DNA of 64,000 bases from contig NZ_JAMTCF010000017.1 in NCBI RefSeq assembly GCF_024171695.1, positions 62,001 to 126,000 on the forward strand, read 5' to 3'. Under the pieces are notes generated by a model. That model had not been told where the DNA came from. It did not search any database and worked only from the letters and a program-made list of their open reading frames with translations. Below are positions 61,099 through 64,000 of this stretch, piece after piece; the stretch's first letter is position 1, and each line of letters begins with the position of its first letter. A program made the position numbers and the translations under genes. The stretch is from Actinosynnema pretiosum. GTDB taxonomy: Bacteria > Actinomycetota > Actinomycetes > Mycobacteriales > Pseudonocardiaceae.

Positions 61099-62958
61099 GT
61101 GACCGCAGCACCGCACCCCCCAGGCGCCCGCGCGACCGTCGTGGTCGTCGGCGGCGGCCCCCGCGCGTCCGGACTGCTCGAACGCCTGGGCGCCAACGCC
61201 CCCGAGCTGCTAGCCCGACCGCTGGAGGTCCACCTGGTCGACCCGCACCCGGTCGGGGCCGGGCGGGTCTGGCGGCACGAGCAGTCGCCGCTGCTGCGGA
61301 TGAACTCGATGGCCGAGGACGTCACGGTGTTCACCGACGACAGCGTGGTGTGCGAGGGCCCGGTGCGAACCGGCCCGTCACTCGCCGAGTGGGCGGACCT
61401 GGTGCGCTCGGGGGAGATCGAGGTCCCCCTCGACGACGCCGTCCGCGCCGAACTAACCGCGATGCGCCCGACCTCGTTCCCGTCGCGACGGGTGCAGAGC
61501 GCCTACCTGTCCTGGTTCCACCGCCTGGCCGTCACCCGGCTGCCCGAGGGCAGCACGGTGGTCGAGCACGTGGGCGAGGCCGTCCGCCTCACCGGCGACC
61601 AGACCCAATCCGTCTGGCTCGAAGGCAAAGCAGAACCACTGGTGGCCGACGTGGTGGTCCTCGCACTCGGCCACCTGGACGCCGACCCCACCCCCCAGGA
61701 GTCCGCACTGGCCGCGCAGGCCAAGGCCGCCAACCTCCGCTACCTCCCCCCGGACTACACCGCCGACACCGACCTCTCCACCGTCCCGGAGGCCGAGGAC
61801 GTACTGGTCCGAGGCCTGGGCCTGGCGTTCATCGACCTGGCCGTCCTGCTCGCGCAAGGCAGGGGAGGCCGCTTCGCGCGGGAGAACGGCGTGCTGCGCT
61901 ACCACCCGAGCGGCCGGGAACCGAGACTCCTGGCAGGCTCACGCCGAGGCGTCCCCTACCACTCGAAGACCGGCTACCGCCTCCAAGGCGCTCCTCCGGA
62001 ACCACCCCGCTTCCTCAACGTGCCAGCCCTCCTGGACCGCCCCGGCGAAATCGACTTCCGCCACGACGTCTGGCCCCTGATCGCCAAGGACGTCGCACTG
62101 GGCTTCTACCGCGAACTGTTCACCGCCCACCCCGACCGAGTCCGCCGCCCCTGGCCCGACTTCTCCAAGGCCTTCGCCGAACTCGACTGGCACTCACCCG
62201 CCATGCGCACCCTGGAGGCGGAGTCGATCCCGTCCACCGAGGACCGCCTGGACTTCGAGACCTTGGACCGCCCCCTGCGCGGCCTGGTCCTGGCCGGTCC
62301 CGAAGAACTCCAGTCACACCTGCGCACGCACATCACCGCCGACGTGACCCGACGCGCCGACCCGACCCACAGCGCCGACCTGGGCGCGTTCCTGGCCCTG
62401 CTGGGCGTCTACGGCGCCCTACCCCCGCTGTTCGCCTCAGGCCGCCTGGTGAACGAGGACGGCTGTTGGCACGGCTTCTTCAGCTTCCTGGCGAGCGGCC
62501 CACCACCGGACCGCCTGGAGGAACTCCTGGCCCTGTCCGAAGCCGGGGTGGTCCGCTTCCTGGGCGGAGAACTGGAGGTGCAGGTGGAGAACGACGAGTT
62601 CGTAGCCCGCTCCCCGAACACCCCAGGCACCGAGACCCGCGCCAAAACCCTGATCGAGGCCCGCCTCCCCGACCACACCCTCCCCAGAACCCGCAGCCCC
62701 CTGCTGCGCCGCTTGGTGGCAGCGGGCGAGGTCCTGGACGTGGCAGGCCTGGTCCGCGTAGACCCAACCGACAGCGCCCTGCTCGACCACAACGGCCACC
62801 CACACCCCAGACGCTTCGCGGTGGGCCCCTACACGAACAACAAGGCACACGCCGCATTCGCCAGACCAAAAACGAACGCGCCAGGCTTCAGACAAAACGA
62901 CGCGGTGGCACGAGCAGCCCTCAAAGCCCTGGCTTCCACCCCAACGCCCCCCAGTTGA
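61099..62958 (+). CDS. FAD/NAD(P)-binding protein (NAD_binding_9 type)
   Basis: This 619-residue protein starts with ATVVVVGGGPRASGLLERL, the dinucleotide-binding motif of the FAD-NAD(P)-binding (HcnB/ornithine-oxygenase-like) group. It continues with VDPHPVGAGRVWRHEQS, LRMNSMAEDVTVF and a second nucleotide-binding DVVVLALGHLD. Relatives include proteins near amino-acid or natural-product genes; the substrate is unknown. GTG 61099 has AAGGAG five bases upstream and sits well with the motif; the longer frame to 61003 is unsupported. The C-terminal half becomes richer in C-ending, Pro-rich codons. Repeat copy B follows after 31 bp. Confidence 0.85.
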   Translation: MTAAPHPPGARATVVVVGGGPRASGLLERLGANAPELLARPLEVHLVDPHPVGAGRVWRHEQSPLLRMNSMAEDVTVFTDDSVVCEGPVRTGPSLAEWADLVRSGEIEVPLDDAVRAELTAMRPTSFPSRRVQSAYLSWFHRLAVTRLPEGSTVVEHVGEAVRLTGDQTQSVWLEGKAEPLVADVVVLALGHLDADPTPQESALAAQAKAANLRYLPPDYTADTDLSTVPEAEDVLVRGLGLAFIDLAVLLAQGRGGRFARENGVLRYHPSGREPRLLAGSRRGVPYHSKTGYRLQGAPPEPPRFLNVPALLDRPGEIDFRHDVWPLIAKDVALGFYRELFTAHPDRVRRPWPDFSKAFAELDWHSPAMRTLEAESIPSTEDRLDFETLDRPLRGLVLAGPEELQSHLRTHITADVTRRADPTHSADLGAFLALLGVYGALPPLFASGRLVNEDGCWHGFFSFLASGPPPDRLEELLALSEAGVVRFLGGELEVQVENDEFVARSPNTPGTETRAKTLIEARLPDHTLPRTRSPLLRRLVAAGEVLDVAGLVRVDPTDSALLDHNGHPHPRRFAVGPYTNNKAHAAFARPKTNAPGFRQNDAVARAALKALASTPTPPS

Positions 62959-62989
62959 TCCGCACCACACCAACGGACCGCAAGCCAAT

Positions 62990-63283
62990 CGCACTCGCGG
63001 GCTGCGGGGCGAGCGCAGCGAGCCCAAGCAGCCCCACTCCCGCGTCCCTCTTCTCCGTGTGGCCTGGCGAAGCCCGAGCGCAGGTGTCAAGACGCCGCCG
63101 CACCGCGCGGCAGACTGCCTGGTCAAACGGCGTCTTGACGCCTGTGCTTGCCTGAAAGGAGGCCACACGGAGAAGAGGGACCCGGACCACCGCAGGGGTA
63201 CAACCGCACCACCAACCCAACCGCCACCAGCCGGCAGAGCCCGTGTCCCCTCTTTTTTGGAGGTCTGCCCCGCCGGCGAGGCG
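62990..63283 (-). repeat. Palindromic repeat, copy B
   Basis: This 294-bp inverted copy of 35868-36166 retains all parts: the A-rich-loop hairpin (here with T6 on the plus strand, 63253-63258), the perfect 21-bp outer stem (63045-63065 with 63160-63180), the inner stem and the GC hairpin. The outer stem differs from copy A at two pairs, each changed on both sides. It lies 31 bp after the FAD gene and 42 bp before the TPR gene, again between converging 3' ends. Confidence 0.9.
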
Positions 63284-63325
63284 CGCCCTTAAAGCCCTTG
63301 CCCCTCCCCCAAACCTCCCCCTCCC

Positions 63326-64000
63326 CTAAATCCCCCCAGGCCCATCCACCTTCCCGCTCAACTCCTCCCCCTCCGTCAACCGCAAATCCCGATACCGCCG
63401 CAAAGCCTCAGACCAGTGCGGAACCGCCTGCTCCGCCATCCCCAACCGCTCCAGCACATCCCCGATGGCCCGGTGGCACAAAGCCTCCTGGTACCGATCC
63501 CCAATAGCCTCGGCCAACGCCAACCCGGCCCGATAGGACTCCAAAGCCTCCTCAGGCCGCCCCAACTCCTGCAACACCGCCCCCACCGTGTGCAGCGTCG
63601 CCGTGTGCGCCTTGGTCGGCGAGTCCCCGCTGAACAACCCCAGCGCCTCCACCGCGTGCCCCAGCGCCAGCTCCGGTTCCCCCCGAGCCAGCAGCACGTT
63701 CGCCAGGTTGTTCAACCCGCTGGCCCGAGACCGCGCGTCCCCGACCTCCCGCGCGATCTCGACCGTCTCCCTGATCCGCTCCTCGGCCTCCGCCAACCGC
63801 CCCGCCGCCATCAGGCAGTACCCCAGGTTCGCCAGCGCGGCCAGCTCCAGGTGCCGGTCCCCGATCGCCAGCGCCGCCGACTCCCCGCACGCCGCCACCG
63901 CCTCGTCGATCCGCCCCAAATCCGCCAGCGTCGACCCCAGCCGCAGCAGGAACGTCGCCTCCGCGTGCTTGTCGCCGAGCGCCCGCGCCGCCGTCAGCCC
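63326..64000 (-). CDS. TPR-repeat regulator, C-terminal part
   Basis: This is the 3' part (about 224 residues) of a tetratricopeptide-repeat protein; the frame runs to the window edge. At least five TPR units of about 40 residues can be seen, with signatures such as GDRHLELAALANLGYCLMAAG, ARSRASGLNNLANVLLARG and GDRYQEALCHRAIGDVLERLG. The spacing is that of SARP/AfsR-like or NB-ARC/TPR regulators of actinomycetes. The N-terminal domain is outside the window, so the class cannot be fixed. It is similar in style to the TPR region of the gene at 2876. Confidence 0.85.
   Translation of the reverse strand, partial: GLTAARALGDKHAEATFLLRLGSTLADLGRIDEAVAACGESAALAIGDRHLELAALANLGYCLMAAGRLAEAEERIRETVEIAREVGDARSRASGLNNLANVLLARGEPELALGHAVEALGLFSGDSPTKAHTATLHTVGAVLQELGRPEEALESYRAGLALAEAIGDRYQEALCHRAIGDVLERLGMAEQAVPHWSEALRRYRDLRLTEGEELSGKVDGPGGI

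Overview
The window is about 72-75% GC by eye, with GTG starts, GTGA/ATGA overlaps and TANNNT -10 boxes, and its gene families are typical of a filamentous actinomycete. The combination of a single-chain 2-oxoglutarate decarboxylase-type enzyme (Kgd), an AMED_5909-like protein, a pSAM2-like integrated element and NB-ARC/TPR regulators points to the Pseudonocardiaceae, perhaps Actinosynnema or Saccharothrix. The placement is an inference from gene content; no rRNA or marker gene is present.

1-9.1 kb: the end of a histidine-degradation operon (hutF, hutI), a three-gene module ending in an NB-ARC/TPR protein, an unknown gene coupled to an XRE/ImmA-IrrE metallopeptidase regulator, an aldo/keto reductase and a DUF4232-type lipoprotein. 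9.1-13.1 kb: a DUF6104-like protein and kgd. 13.1-14.3 kb: a gene-poor stretch with an orphan terminator and a short tandem repeat. 14.3-21.4 kb: a one-chain double ABC exporter, an ABC-2 permease/ATPase pair whose ATPase has a long Gln/Tyr/Pro/Gly tail, and a small Cys protein. 22.1-25.4 kb: alanine dehydrogenase, then a tandem glycine riboswitch ahead of gcvH and sdaA.

25.4-33.9 kb: an actinomycete integrative and conjugative element (AICE) inserted into the 3' end of sdaA. It carries an XRE regulator, small proteins, a GntR repressor, a Pra-like activator, an FtsK-type translocase, an HUH replication initiator, Xis and a tyrosine integrase. The element replaces the last codons of sdaA with a synonymous version, and the displaced host copy with its terminator lies at the right end. 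No obvious cargo genes are seen.

33.9-41.9 kb: glutathione peroxidase, an SSI-type protease inhibitor, a frameshifted HTH gene, repeat copy A, a Gfo/Idh oxidoreductase, metY-metX and a secreted CBM2-FnIII-GH18 chitinase. 42-48.4 kb: a two-component system, an alpha/beta hydrolase, an acyltransferase-3 protein with a repeat-rich N-terminus, and a convergent protein joining a phospholipase A2 domain to an acyltransferase-3 domain. 48.8-57.1 kb: a TetR repressor, an acyl-CoA carboxylase/acyl-CoA dehydrogenase operon that looks like leucine/isovalerate degradation, an enoyl-CoA hydratase and an AidB-like dehydrogenase. 57.4-64 kb: an HtrA-like protease without PDZ, a PAS-GGDEF-degenerate EAL protein, an FAD/NAD(P)-binding protein, repeat copy B (inverted relative to A) and a truncated TPR protein.

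The most unusual items are the sdaA-targeting AICE with its synonymous att site, a ~295-bp palindromic repeat family whose two copies show compensatory changes in a 21-bp stem, the PLA2-acyltransferase fusion, and the stop-less acyltransferase gene that reads 543 bp into it from the other strand.
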